A stretch of DNA of 18,047 nt, taken from the NCBI GenBank assembly GCA_965370495.1, contig CBDUUV010000047.1, forward strand, positions 1 through 18,047, in the 5' to 3' direction. The notes under the pieces are model-generated. The model was not told the origin of the DNA. It ran no database searches and worked only from the letters and a program-made list of their open reading frames with translations. Numbering within the stretch: the stretch's first letter is position 1; each line of letters opens with the position of its first letter. This DNA comes from Krumholzibacterium sp965370495. Lineage in GTDB: Bacteria; Krumholzibacteriota; Krumholzibacteriia; Krumholzibacteriales; Krumholzibacteriaceae. Shown here piece after piece: positions 7,146 through 14,843 of the stretch. The translations under genes and the position numbers were made by a program.

Positions 7146-8399
7146 CTAACCGGAAACACGAACGATCTCTGCTCCAAGCATCCGGAACTTTTCCTCGACC
7201 TTTTCATATCCACGGTCGATATGATAAATTCTAAGGATTTTCGTATTACCCTCGGCCACGATCGCTGCCAGTATCAGCGCGGAACTCGCCCTGATATCCG
7301 TGGCCATGACCGGAGCCCCCTGCAGGGAATCTGCTCCCGTCACCACCGCGACACTTCCATCAAGATTGATCCTGGCACCCAGCCGCCTGAGTTCCGGGAC
7401 ATGTGTAAACCTTTCCGTGTATACATGCTCGACGACAGTGCTCGATCCATCGGCCAGGGAAAGGACCGCCATCATCTGGGCCTGCATATCGGTCGGAAAT
7501 GAGGGATAGAACCCTGTCTCGATATCAACCGGCTTGATCTTTTCCGGCCCCCTGACCATCATGCTGTTTCCGTTGATATCTATCTCCGCGCCGCAGCATC
7601 TCAGTTTGTCTATGACCGCGTGCATATGGTCCGGATTGCATTCCGTCATCATGACCTCTCCGCCGGAGAGGACAGCGGCCGCGGCGAATGTTCCCGCCTC
7701 AATGCGGTCCGGTATCACGCGATGTGTAAACGGCTTGATCTCTGCGACACCCTCTATAACTATTCTTGCCGTCCCTTCCCCCTCGATCTTCGCTCCCGCC
7801 TTGCCGAGAGCCTCGGCAAGCGCAACGATCTCGGGCTCACGGGCAGCATTCTCTATAATCGTTTCTCCTTCAGCGAGTACGGCAGCCAGCATCAGGTTGA
7901 CCGTCGCTCCGACACTCGGGATCGCCAGGAAGATTTCTGCACCCTTCAGCTTTTCGGCCGTGGCATCAATATAGCCGTGATCTATCCTGATTTCCGCGCC
8001 GAGAGCTTTCAGTCCCTGCAGATGAAGGTTGATCGGCCTCGGCCCCCAGGCACAACCTCCCGGAAGTGAGACCCTGGCCCTGCCGAACCTCGCGACAAGA
8101 GGCCCGAGGGAATATATTGACGCGCGCATCGTTCTGACCAGGTCATAGGGAGCCTCGAAAGCATTTACATGCGATGCATCCACCGACAATGTCCCGTTAT
8201 CGAGTTCTGTTGATATTCCAAGGACTTCGAGAAGTTTCATCATCGTCCTGGTATCGCGAAGATTCGGAATGTTTTCCAGTATACATTTTCCCCCTGTATA
8301 TATCGTCGCTGCCATAAGCGGCAACATGGCGTTTTTTGCCCCGCTGATTTTTACACTTCCTTCGAGCCGACAGGGCCCCTTGATACTGAAACTGTCCAT
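7146..8399 (-). CDS. murA: UDP-N-acetylglucosamine 1-carboxyvinyltransferase
   Basis: MurA transfers enolpyruvate from PEP to UDP-GlcNAc, the first committed step of peptidoglycan synthesis, in the cytoplasm. The 417 residues fit the family length of about 420. The UDP-GlcNAc/PEP-binding K22 and N23 are in GAKNAMLP. The catalytic loop GGCAWGPRP places the reactive cysteine at C116, so this is the fosfomycin-sensitive Cys form rather than the Asp form. FPTDMQAQ and the C-terminal HIDRGYEKVEEKFRMLGA are also conserved. The ATG at 8399 overlaps the prmC stop as TGATG, with GGAG seven bases upstream, so the two are probably translationally coupled. A TTG at 8402 is less well spaced. Confidence 0.97.
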   Translation of the reverse strand: MDSFSIKGPCRLEGSVKISGAKNAMLPLMAATIYTGGKCILENIPNLRDTRTMMKLLEVLGISTELDNGTLSVDASHVNAFEAPYDLVRTMRASIYSLGPLVARFGRARVSLPGGCAWGPRPINLHLQGLKALGAEIRIDHGYIDATAEKLKGAEIFLAIPSVGATVNLMLAAVLAEGETIIENAAREPEIVALAEALGKAGAKIEGEGTARIVIEGVAEIKPFTHRVIPDRIEAGTFAAAAVLSGGEVMMTECNPDHMHAVIDKLRCCGAEIDINGNSMMVRGPEKIKPVDIETGFYPSFPTDMQAQMMAVLSLADGSSTVVEHVYTERFTHVPELRRLGARINLDGSVAVVTGADSLQGAPVMATDIRASSALILAAIVAEGNTKILRIYHIDRGYEKVEEKFRMLGAEIVRVSG

Positions 8400-9280
8400 C
8401 AAACGTCTCCTTCTGCGGATAGTGGCCTGAAAGCCATGACCATCCGCTCATGCCCGTTATAATCTTTTCTGGCTTCGATACGTTCGTATCCCGTATTCTG
8501 CAGGATCCGGAAGATGCTTTCCGCCTGCCCGTCCCCTACCTCCATTGCGATCATCCCTCCCGGCTTCAGCAAAGTTTCCCCGGCTTCAGCAAGAACCGGG
8601 TAGAACTTGAGGCCGTCATCCCCACCGTCAAGCGCCGTCCTGTTCTCATAATAAGCTATTTCCTTCTGAAGGCCGTCAATTTGCCCGGCCGGGATATATG
8701 GCGGGTTCGAAACCAGAAGCCCAAAGGTCTTCCGGGCCCCTAACGCTTCGAATCCCGAGCTGACAAAAGTGCAAACCCGTTCTGAAACACCCAGTGCCGA
8801 AAAATTCTCGCCGGCCAGCCTGACAGCTGCCTCTGAAATGTCGAAGGCTACGCCTTCCCATGACGAATTACGCTTGGCCAGGGCCCCGGAAATAATTCCC
8901 GTGCCCGCTCCAAACTCGAGAAATCGGACTCCCTGCCCGGATGGACCCGCTTCTTCTATCCATTCCACGAGAAGTTCTGTCTCCGGCCTCGGTATGAAAA
9001 CACCTTCCCTCACTCTGAACGGCAGTGAAACAAACTCTATCTCACCGAGCAAATATTGAAGCGGGTAGTGCCCTGACCTTTTTTTCAGGTCGGCCCGGTA
9101 TATTTTCATTGTGTCTTCTGCCAGATATTCCTCGAACCGCAGGTAGAGTTCCAGCCGCGAACATCCAAGGGCCCTTGCCAGCAGATGTTCGGCGCTGAGC
9201 CTGGGAGACTCCACGCCATATTTCCGCAGATACCCTTCCGATAGACGGACCGCCTCAAGAACTGTCGGTGCGCCTGCCAT
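8399..9280 (-). CDS. prmC: Peptide chain release factor N5-glutamine methyltransferase
   Basis: PrmC (HemK) methylates the glutamine of the GGQ motif in RF1 and RF2 using SAM, which raises the rate of peptide release. The 293 residues match the family. An N-terminal helical domain (about 1-80) binds the release factor. The C-terminal Rossmann methyltransferase has LEFGAGTG at 121-128 (motif I, often DLGTGSG in relatives), an acidic SAM-ribose position in AFDIS, and the catalytic NPPYIP at 192-197. FIPRPETE at 95-102 is also typical. The ATG at 9280 has GGGAG about nine bases upstream. It lies 77 bases after prfA, whose product it modifies, and overlaps murA by one base. Confidence 0.95.
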   Translation of the reverse strand: MAGAPTVLEAVRLSEGYLRKYGVESPRLSAEHLLARALGCSRLELYLRFEEYLAEDTMKIYRADLKKRSGHYPLQYLLGEIEFVSLPFRVREGVFIPRPETELLVEWIEEAGPSGQGVRFLEFGAGTGIISGALAKRNSSWEGVAFDISEAAVRLAGENFSALGVSERVCTFVSSGFEALGARKTFGLLVSNPPYIPAGQIDGLQKEIAYYENRTALDGGDDGLKFYPVLAEAGETLLKPGGMIAMEVGDGQAESIFRILQNTGYERIEARKDYNGHERMVMAFRPLSAEGDV

Positions 9281-9357
9281 TCAATCAACTCCCAACGCGA
9301 TTCCAGACAAACGTTACACGGGCTTGTATCACCCGGCCACAAGTTGTCCGCTGCCAT

Positions 9358-10458
9358 TTATTCATCAGCCGCTTTATCTTCTTTTGCCATTTCAAGTTCA
9401 AGCAGTTTCTCACGGTGCGAAAGCGCCAGTTCATTGATCACTTCTTCCAGGTCTCCATCGAGAATACCACTGAGATTGTGCAGGGTAAGGCCTATCCTGT
9501 GGTCGCTTACACGCCCCTGGGGAAAATTGTATGTCCTGATCTTCGCGGACCTGTCACCCGTTCCCACCATGCTTTTCCTGGTTTCGGCGATCTCGCTCGC
9601 CTGTTCGTTCCTTGCTTTTTCGAGAAGCCTGGACATAAGCACCTTCATCGCCTTGGTCTTGTTCTTGTGTTGTGACTTTTCGTCCTGGCATGTAACTACC
9701 AACCCAGTCGGGATATGCGTTATTCTTACGGCTGAATCAGTCGTATTGACACTCTGCCCTCCAGGCCCGCTCGACCTGAAAACATCGATCTTCAGATCCT
9801 TGGCAGCCACCTGTATATCCACATCCTCCGCTTCAGGCAGAACAGCGACAGAGACTGCCGAAGTATGTATTCTTCCGCCCGACTCCGTGGCCGGAACTCT
9901 CTGTACCCTGTGCACCCCGCTCTCGAACTTGAACTTCCCGTAAGCATTCTCGCCTGTAACCAGGAATATTATTTCCTTCAGCCCGCCCATTTCGGTGGGG
10001 TTACTGCTGAGGACCTCGACCTTCCATTTCATTTTCTCGGAAAACAGCCTGTACATCCGCCATAGATCCCCCACAAAGAGCGCCGCCTCATCACCACCGG
10101 TCCCTGCCCTGATCTCGATCACGGTATTACGTGAATCATCAGGATCGCTCGGAACAAGGAGGATCTTGATCTTCTCTTCGAACCGATCGACCTCTCCCTC
10201 CACCTCTTCTATTTCAGCCTGCGCCAGTTCGACAAAATCGGCATCGCCGGAACTTTTAACGACCGCTCTTGCTTCCTCAAGCCTTCCGGCCAGATCCAAA
10301 TACCTGTTGATAGCCTGTACCGCTTCCTCAAGGTCGCTTCTTTCCCTGCCGAGCTTTTTGTACAGATTCCGGTTTTTTATATTATCAGGTTTTGAGAGTT
10401 CTTCGCCAAGATAATCATACCGCTTCAGTACCTTCTCGTACCTTTCTGTCAACTTCAA
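9358..10458 (-). CDS. prfA: Peptide chain release factor 1
   Basis: RF1 recognises UAA and UAG in the ribosomal A site and triggers peptidyl-tRNA hydrolysis. The 366 residues are typical. The codon-recognition tripeptide PAT is at 189-191 (VQRVPATES), which marks RF1; RF2 has SPF. The GGQ catalytic loop is at 233-235 (SSGPGGQSVNTTDSAVRI). The N-terminal domain is a long charged helical region. The start is TTG at 10458, with GGAGG six bases upstream and no suitable ATG. The C-terminal tail is rich in Glu and Lys. A DUF1385 gene lies upstream and prmC downstream. Confidence 0.97.
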   Translation of the reverse strand: MKLTERYEKVLKRYDYLGEELSKPDNIKNRNLYKKLGRERSDLEEAVQAINRYLDLAGRLEEARAVVKSSGDADFVELAQAEIEEVEGEVDRFEEKIKILLVPSDPDDSRNTVIEIRAGTGGDEAALFVGDLWRMYRLFSEKMKWKVEVLSSNPTEMGGLKEIIFLVTGENAYGKFKFESGVHRVQRVPATESGGRIHTSAVSVAVLPEAEDVDIQVAAKDLKIDVFRSSGPGGQSVNTTDSAVRITHIPTGLVVTCQDEKSQHKNKTKAMKVLMSRLLEKARNEQASEIAETRKSMVGTGDRSAKIRTYNFPQGRVSDHRIGLTLHNLSGILDGDLEEVINELALSHREKLLELEMAKEDKAADE

Positions 10459-10539
10459 AAGAGGCCTCCGTTCACATCACCGAAGGTTACACATGGAACA
10501 CCCCCGCCTGGCGCACAAACCGCCCTCGCTGCAACGATT

Positions 10540-11460
10540 TTAATTAATAATGCCACGGGTTTCCAGTAATTTGTCATCCAGGCAGGTTTCGAGTGCCGCG
10601 ATCGCCACTTCGATCTGGTCAAGAGAGGGTTCCTTCGTGGTGAATCTCTGTAAAAGAAGCCCGGGCCAGAAAAGAAACCTTATCCTGCGGTTCACCGAAG
10701 GCCTGGCAGAAAACTTGAGCACTTCGTACGAGATTCCGGCAATCACGGGGATAAGGGAGAATCTGATAAGCCGGTCCACTATATTTTCAGGTTTGCCCAG
10801 AAAGATGAATACGATAATGCTGACGATGACAACGATCAGCAGGAAGCTGGTGCTGCATCTTGGATGAAGCCTCGAATATTTTTTTGCGTTTTCAGGTGTA
10901 ACCTCCACACCGTCTTCAAACGCGAATATCGCTTTATGCTCGGCGCCGTGGTATTCAAAGACTCTCCGCATTTCCTTCCACCTGGTTATCAGGATAATAT
11001 ACAGAAACAGGAAGACCAGCCTGAGAAGGCCATCGACGAGGTTGAACATAAACCCGCTTTCCAGTTTCAATAATTCCGTCAACAGGAGAGGGATATAGAA
11101 AAAGACAAGAAATCCGAGTCCAAAAGCTGCCACGATCGTAAAACCCATGTACAGGGCATCCAGGCCCTTGTTCTGCTTTTTTTTCTGTTCTTCTTCAACA
11201 GTAGCCTGCTCCGCGGAAAACGAAAGTGCCCTGACCGCGACAACAAAAGTCTCAATAAGGGTGATCGCTCCGCGTATGACCGGTATATTCAGAAACTTGT
11301 GCTTTTTTATCAAGCTGACAAAAGGTTCCGCCTTTATCAGGATATTTCCCCCGGGTGTACGAACAGCCGTAGCTATTCCACCGGGAGAGCGCATCATGAC
11401 GCCTTCGATGACCGCCTGACCCCCGACACGAAGACTTCTGCATTCTTCACTGCCGGTCAT
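10540..11460 (-). CDS. DUF1385 integral membrane protein (YqhQ-like)
   Basis: This 306-residue protein belongs to DUF1385, a conserved membrane family of unknown biochemical role that is often found between rpmE and prfA, as here. The conserved N-terminus VGGQAVIEGVMMRSP is at about 12-26. Likely membrane segments are about 104-128, 141-160, 203-222 and 231-249. A conserved EYHGAEHKAIFAFE at 169-182 and HPRCSTSF at 199-206 flank the third segment. These His, Glu and Cys residues could form a metal site, but that is only a guess. The ATG at 11460 follows GAGGA by five bases. It starts 38 bases after rpmE, so it is probably in the same transcript. Confidence 0.88.
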   Translation of the reverse strand: MTGSEECRSLRVGGQAVIEGVMMRSPGGIATAVRTPGGNILIKAEPFVSLIKKHKFLNIPVIRGAITLIETFVVAVRALSFSAEQATVEEEQKKKQNKGLDALYMGFTIVAAFGLGFLVFFYIPLLLTELLKLESGFMFNLVDGLLRLVFLFLYIILITRWKEMRRVFEYHGAEHKAIFAFEDGVEVTPENAKKYSRLHPRCSTSFLLIVVIVSIIVFIFLGKPENIVDRLIRFSLIPVIAGISYEVLKFSARPSVNRRIRFLFWPGLLLQRFTTKEPSLDQIEVAIAALETCLDDKLLETRGIIN

Positions 11461-11498
11461 TTATTCCTCAATTGATTACGCGTGAGAATAGAAGATCC

Positions 11499-11744
11499 TT
11501 ACTTTTTCTCTTCGGCCTTTTTTTTCTCTTCGGCCTTTTTCGTGCGATAATCGCCATACTTGCGCTGGAATCTTTCGACACGGCCCGCCGTATCCACCAG
11601 CTTCTGCTTTCCTGTAAAGAAAGGATGGCAACTCGAACAGATCTCGACATGGATGTCTTCGCGCGTTGACCCCGTCTCGATCACATTTCCACACAAACAA
11701 CTGATCTTTGTTTTCTTGTACTTTGGATGAATATCTTTCTTCAT
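11499..11744 (-). CDS. rpmE: Ribosomal protein bL31, zinc-binding form
   Basis: bL31 is a large-subunit protein that bridges the subunits. The N-terminus MKKDIHPKYKKTKISCLCGN is diagnostic. Four cysteines, C16, C18, C36 and C39 (CSSCHPF), form the zinc site of the C+ type, as opposed to the zinc-independent paralogue used in zinc starvation. At 81 residues it is longer than many bL31 proteins because of a Lys/Glu tail, KKAEEKKKAEEKK, made by an exact 18-bp tandem duplication. The ATG at 11744 has GGAG seven bases upstream. It follows rho by about 137 bases and precedes the DUF1385 gene. Confidence 0.95.
   Translation of the reverse strand: MKKDIHPKYKKTKISCLCGNVIETGSTREDIHVEICSSCHPFFTGKQKLVDTAGRVERFQRKYGDYRTKKAEEKKKAEEKK
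11503..11538. repeat. Exact 18-bp tandem duplication in the rpmE tail
   Basis: TTTTTCTCTTCGGCCTTT occurs twice without a gap, at 11503-11520 and 11521-11538. It keeps the reading frame and duplicates a Lys-Ala-Glu-Glu-Lys-Lys unit at the C-terminus of bL31. Confidence 0.9.
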
Positions 11745-11778
11745 CTTACTGCTCCGATTCTCTGGTACGGCCGTTATT

Positions 11779-11795
11779 CGCAGACTTGTTCTGCG
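11779..11795 (-). promoter_or_regulatory. rpmE: Hairpin in the rpmE leader
   Basis: CGCAGA and TCTGCG form a perfect 6-bp stem around a 5-base loop, 34 bases upstream of the rpmE ATG. No U-run follows it on the minus strand, so it is not a terminator. It could mark a processing site or a leader bound by a regulator. A TTGAAA-N17-TAGATT promoter candidate lies just upstream on the minus strand, with moderate matches only. Confidence 0.35.
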
Positions 11796-11881
11796 GGGTA
11801 TTTAATCTAATATTATCCCAACTGAATTTCAAACTGATTTTACAGTTTTTTATCTTTTGTATTCCCTGCCCCTTGTTGCTA

Positions 11882-13183
11882 TTACGCGTTCATTGATGAA
11901 AGGAATTTTGCGTTCGTTTTGGTTCGCCCCATCTTCTCGATCAGAAATTCCATCACTTCGGTACAACTCTTGTCACTCAGGAATCTGCGAAGGATGTACA
12001 CCTTGCTTATTGTTTTTTCGTCGAGAAGAAGCTCTTCTTTCCTCGTTCCGGAACGGAAAATGTCTATCGCGGGCCAGATTCTTTTATCAGCCATTCTTCT
12101 ATCGAGTACTATCTCAAGGTTGCCCGTTCCCTTGAACTCTTCAAAAATAACCTCGTCCATACGGCTGCCAGTCTCAATAAGAGCAGTCGCTACAATAGTC
12201 AGGCTCCCCTGCTCCTCCGTATTTCTCGCCGCTCCGAAGAATCTCTTTGGCCGCTGAAGGGCGTTCGAATCGACTCCGCCCGAAAGTATCTTGCCGGAGT
12301 GAGGAACAACCGCGTTATGCGCCCTTGCAAGACGCGTGATACTGTCGAGAAGGATAACGACATCCTTTCCATGCTCGACCAGCCTCTTCGCTTTCTCGAT
12401 CACCATGTCGGATACCGCAACATGCCTGTCCGCGGGTTCATCGAACGTGGAACTGATCACCTCGCCTTTTACCGATCTCTGCATATCCGTTACTTCTTCA
12501 GGCCGTTCATCTATGAGAAGTACTATTAATACTATTTCCGGATGATTGTCCGAGATCGCATTTGCGATCTTCTGCAGAAGAATCGTCTTGCCTGTTCTTG
12601 GCGGAGCCACGATCAGCGCTCGTTGCCCCTTCCCGATCGGTGTCAGCAGTGTCATAATTCTGGTAGACAGATCCTTTGGGTCATGTTCGAGCTGGATTAT
12701 CTTTTCCGGATACAGTGGGGTCAGATTGTCGAAAAGCACCTTTTTCCTGGCTTTTTCCGGTGTCTCGCCATTGACAGCTTCCACCTTGAGAAGCGCAAAG
12801 TACCTCTCCGAATCTTTCGGGGGGCGGATCTGTCCATATACCGTATCCCCGGTCCTCAACCCGAATTTTTTAATCTGGGAAGGTGAAATATATATGTCAT
12901 CGGGGCCGGGCAGATAATTGTACGCTGGAGACCTGAGGAATCCAAACCCCTCGGGAAGCACCTGGAGTACTCCCTGGTTGAAGATCAACCCGTTCATCTG
13001 CGCCTGTGTCTCGAGGATCCTGAAGATGATCTCCTGCTTCCGAAGATTACTTGCCTCGTTGATCTTCAGTCCCAGAGCTATCTCCATCAATTCTTCGATT
13101 TTATACCTCTTCAGCTCCGCCATATCCATTGTTTTCAGGCTTTTTTGATCCTGTTTTTTTTCTGTTTTATCATCTGCCTGCAT
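11882..13183 (-). CDS. rho: Transcription termination factor Rho
   Basis: Rho is a hexameric RNA-dependent ATPase that ends untranslated transcripts. The 433 residues match the compact form without a large N-terminal insertion. The Rho-N helical domain is at about 19-60 (MDMAELKRYKIEELMEIA). The RNA-binding cold-shock-like domain is at about 65-135 (VLQVLPEGFGFLRSP, DDIYISPSQIKKFGLR). The ATPase has Walker A APPRTGKT at 193-200, LLIDERPEEV at 222-231, Walker B VVILLDSITR at 275-284 and the Q/R-loop stretch LSGGVDSNALQRPKRFFGAARN. The first 18 residues are Lys/Gln/Asp-rich, and a second ATG at 13129 is possible. The ATG at 13183 has GGAAGGGG about nine bases upstream. A long leader precedes it. 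Confidence 0.97.
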   Translation of the reverse strand: MQADDKTEKKQDQKSLKTMDMAELKRYKIEELMEIALGLKINEASNLRKQEIIFRILETQAQMNGLIFNQGVLQVLPEGFGFLRSPAYNYLPGPDDIYISPSQIKKFGLRTGDTVYGQIRPPKDSERYFALLKVEAVNGETPEKARKKVLFDNLTPLYPEKIIQLEHDPKDLSTRIMTLLTPIGKGQRALIVAPPRTGKTILLQKIANAISDNHPEIVLIVLLIDERPEEVTDMQRSVKGEVISSTFDEPADRHVAVSDMVIEKAKRLVEHGKDVVILLDSITRLARAHNAVVPHSGKILSGGVDSNALQRPKRFFGAARNTEEQGSLTIVATALIETGSRMDEVIFEEFKGTGNLEIVLDRRMADKRIWPAIDIFRSGTRKEELLLDEKTISKVYILRRFLSDKSCTEVMEFLIEKMGRTKTNAKFLSSMNA

Positions 13184-13579
13184 GAAAACAGCCCCTTCCC
13201 TTGCTGGCTTCCTGACTTATTGCCTGTTGATTGCCTTGAATTGATTAATCCAAAAACCGGTCGAAACCGTATCGATTTATTAAACGACTACTTTATTGTT
13301 ATTAATCTGAAAACCGGCCAAAACCGTATCAGATCCTGTCCTGAACGATTGCTCCATTACTATCCGTGGAATCATTGTTTATAATCGACGTGCAAGCCTG
13401 CCATCTTGAGGGCTAAATCCAAAGCCCCTCTCCGGGCTGACCTCCAGGCTGTTTTAAGGAGAACTTGAAACAACGAAGAAAGATATTCTTTCCTATATAC
13501 CATGAAACCTACGCTGTATACACCCTCCTGTCAAGCGAAATTGAAAACAGCAATCAAACTTATTTGTTAATATAATATC
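13184..13579 (-). promoter_or_regulatory. rho: Long rho leader / intergenic region
   Basis: About 400 gene-free bases lie between the TPR-gene terminator and the rho start. They hold a duplicated 30-bp element (listed separately) and a short AGCCC/GGGCT hairpin at 13423-13438 without a U-run. I cannot place a good -35/-10 pair with confidence. No tRNA, open frame or mobile-element end is visible. A long leader upstream of rho is in keeping with rho autoregulation known in other bacteria, but the mechanism here is unknown. Confidence 0.5.
13244..13330. repeat. Two copies of a 30-bp element in the rho leader
   Basis: Copies at 13244-13273 and 13301-13330 match at 26 of 30 positions without gaps, with a 57-bp period. 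Both begin ATTAATC and share AAAACCGG and AAACCGTATC. On the minus strand each can form a 4-bp hairpin followed by a U-run: CGGT-TTCG-ACCG (13269-13258) in one copy and CGGT-TTTG-GCCG (13326-13315) in the other. In the second, a T-A pair becomes T-G, so pairing is kept. Confidence 0.75.
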
Positions 13580-13612
13580 AAAAACCCGCGGGTGAGCCAA
13601 AAGGCCCACCCG
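13580..13612 (-). terminator. Rho-independent terminator after the TPR lipoprotein gene
   Basis: On the minus strand CGGGTGGGCC (13612-13603) pairs with GGCTCACCCG (13598-13589) over 10 bp, with one G-T wobble and a TTTT loop. CGGG and then TTTTT (13584-13580) follow. It lies 22 bases after the TPR-gene stop and isolates that gene from rho. Confidence 0.85.
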
Positions 13613-13634
13613 TAACAAAGCCTGCTGACAAAAA

Positions 13635-14696
13635 CTACTTGTTGATAAGTTCCAGATACTTTTCCGTGGCTTTCTCCGCCATCATCTTCATATTCTTCTT
13701 GCTGTATGTAAGCCCGAGAATCTGCCATCCGCTTGGATCATCAGGCGCGATCTCGGTCGTGTACAGCTGCCCCTGCATGATAACCTCGTCCAGGAATTCC
13801 CCCTGATAGTAAGCAAGAAGCAGACTGTAATGCGCGTTCTGGTTTTCCGGCTCCATAGCTATGACCTGCTGAAAAGCATTGGCTGCTTCCTGATATCTCT
13901 TTTCCCTGTGATAGCAAGCACCGATACTGTAATAGATTTCGACGTTCTCGGTTTCGGTCAACCTGTAGGCTTCGATCGCCATCCTGTAGAAACCTATAGC
14001 CGAACCATACTCTTTTTTATTCAGGAAACCATCGCCTACCGATTCCACAGCCTCGGCCTTGGTCGGGTCGAAGGCGAGGAGTCTTTCGAATATTTCGATG
14101 GCTTTTTCTTCTTCATTCCGAACTATCATGATCTGGCCCGACAGGGTAAGTACCCTGCTGTATTCATCATCAGCTTCCGTGACCATGGACATAAGAACAT
14201 CCGCGGATTCAAAAGAGGCCTCGTAATAGGTACTATCTATAGCTGCAAGGCCCCAGTAAGCCATGGTCAGGTTCAGCCAGCCTTGTATGTTTTTTGGGTC
14301 AGCTTCTGTGGCCAGCTTGAATTCTTTTGCGGCCCCTTCCGGGTTTTCGGCCTCGAATTCATGTATACCGAGATTGAAGTGATTTGCCCAGTTCGATGCA
14401 ATATTCCGGGTTACTATTTCCGCCCTCTTGGGAGTCGAGTCAAATTGGAGGGATTTGGAAAAGAATTCGTAGGCAAGTTTCATATTACCGGTATAACTGT
14501 ATGAGATTCCCAGCTGAAAATGAGCTTCCGCGTCCAAAGGATTCTTTTCGATAGCCAGATTTGCCATCTCGATAGCCTTGTCATAATTACCGGTCTGGTT
14601 GTGGAGCATAGCGCTTGTCGTTTCGACGCTTTTACACGCGAAGACGCCAAGAAGCAAAAGAACCATGATCGCCAGAATCGCCTTATTTCCTCTCAT
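13635..14696 (-). CDS. TPR-repeat lipoprotein
   Basis: The 353-residue product starts with a short basic N-terminus and a hydrophobic run (AILAIMVLLLLGVFAC). This ends in a plausible lipobox (VFAC, lipidated C21), so it is likely anchored in the membrane facing the periplasm. The rest is tetratricopeptide repeats, for example GNYDKAIEMANLAIEKNPLD, DAEAHFQLGISYSYTGNMK, NIQGWLNLTMAYWGLA, EKAIEIFERLLAFDPTKAEA, VEIYYSIGACYHREKRYQEA and SGWQILGLTYSKKN. TPR proteins are protein-interaction scaffolds; no enzymatic domain is visible and the partner is unknown. The ATG at 14696 has GGAGGAGGT about nine bases upstream. It has its own promoter and terminator, so it is probably a single-gene unit. A 224-residue open frame on the opposite strand is a shadow. 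Confidence 0.88.
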   Translation of the reverse strand: MRGNKAILAIMVLLLLGVFACKSVETTSAMLHNQTGNYDKAIEMANLAIEKNPLDAEAHFQLGISYSYTGNMKLAYEFFSKSLQFDSTPKRAEIVTRNIASNWANHFNLGIHEFEAENPEGAAKEFKLATEADPKNIQGWLNLTMAYWGLAAIDSTYYEASFESADVLMSMVTEADDEYSRVLTLSGQIMIVRNEEEKAIEIFERLLAFDPTKAEAVESVGDGFLNKKEYGSAIGFYRMAIEAYRLTETENVEIYYSIGACYHREKRYQEAANAFQQVIAMEPENQNAHYSLLLAYYQGEFLDEVIMQGQLYTTEIAPDDPSGWQILGLTYSKKNMKMMAEKATEKYLELINK

Positions 14697-14779
14697 CTGT
14701 GAGATACCTCCTCCATTCCAACCTTGAACAGGAAAAAATAAATATCCGAAACGTACCCATCTCTTTTGTTGCTACTGGA

Positions 14780-14808
14780 AAACTAGCAACCGCTTTCTAC
14801 GATGTCAA
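14780..14808 (-). promoter_or_regulatory. Sigma70-like promoter of the TPR lipoprotein gene
   Basis: On the minus strand a consensus TTGACA (14808-14803) is followed by a 17-base spacer and TAGTTT (14785-14780). Transcription would start near 14773, giving a leader of about 75 bases with a GGAGGAGG ribosome binding site before the ATG at 14696. Confidence 0.65.
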
Positions 14809-14843
14809 GAATTATCGAGTCTCGGCAGGACTTGTCGTTCCGG

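Noticed and set aside
11831..11855. Plus-strand terminator (AAACTG/CAGTTT stem with T-run)
   Set aside because: No plus-strand gene ends here, and on the minus strand, where rho ends, the hairpin lacks a U-run.
13244..13330. CRISPR array or cassette recombination sites
   Set aside because: There are only two imperfect copies, with no cas genes and no paired core sites.
13184..13634. tRNA-Sec or other tRNA in the largest gaps
   Set aside because: No T-loop motif (GTTCGANTC-like) or acceptor pairing of tRNA size could be found in 13184-13634 or 3336-3608.
13830..14504. Plus-strand open frame of 224 residues
   Set aside because: It lies wholly antisense to the TPR lipoprotein gene, shows no family features, and the TPR gene has a promoter, ribosome binding site and terminator.
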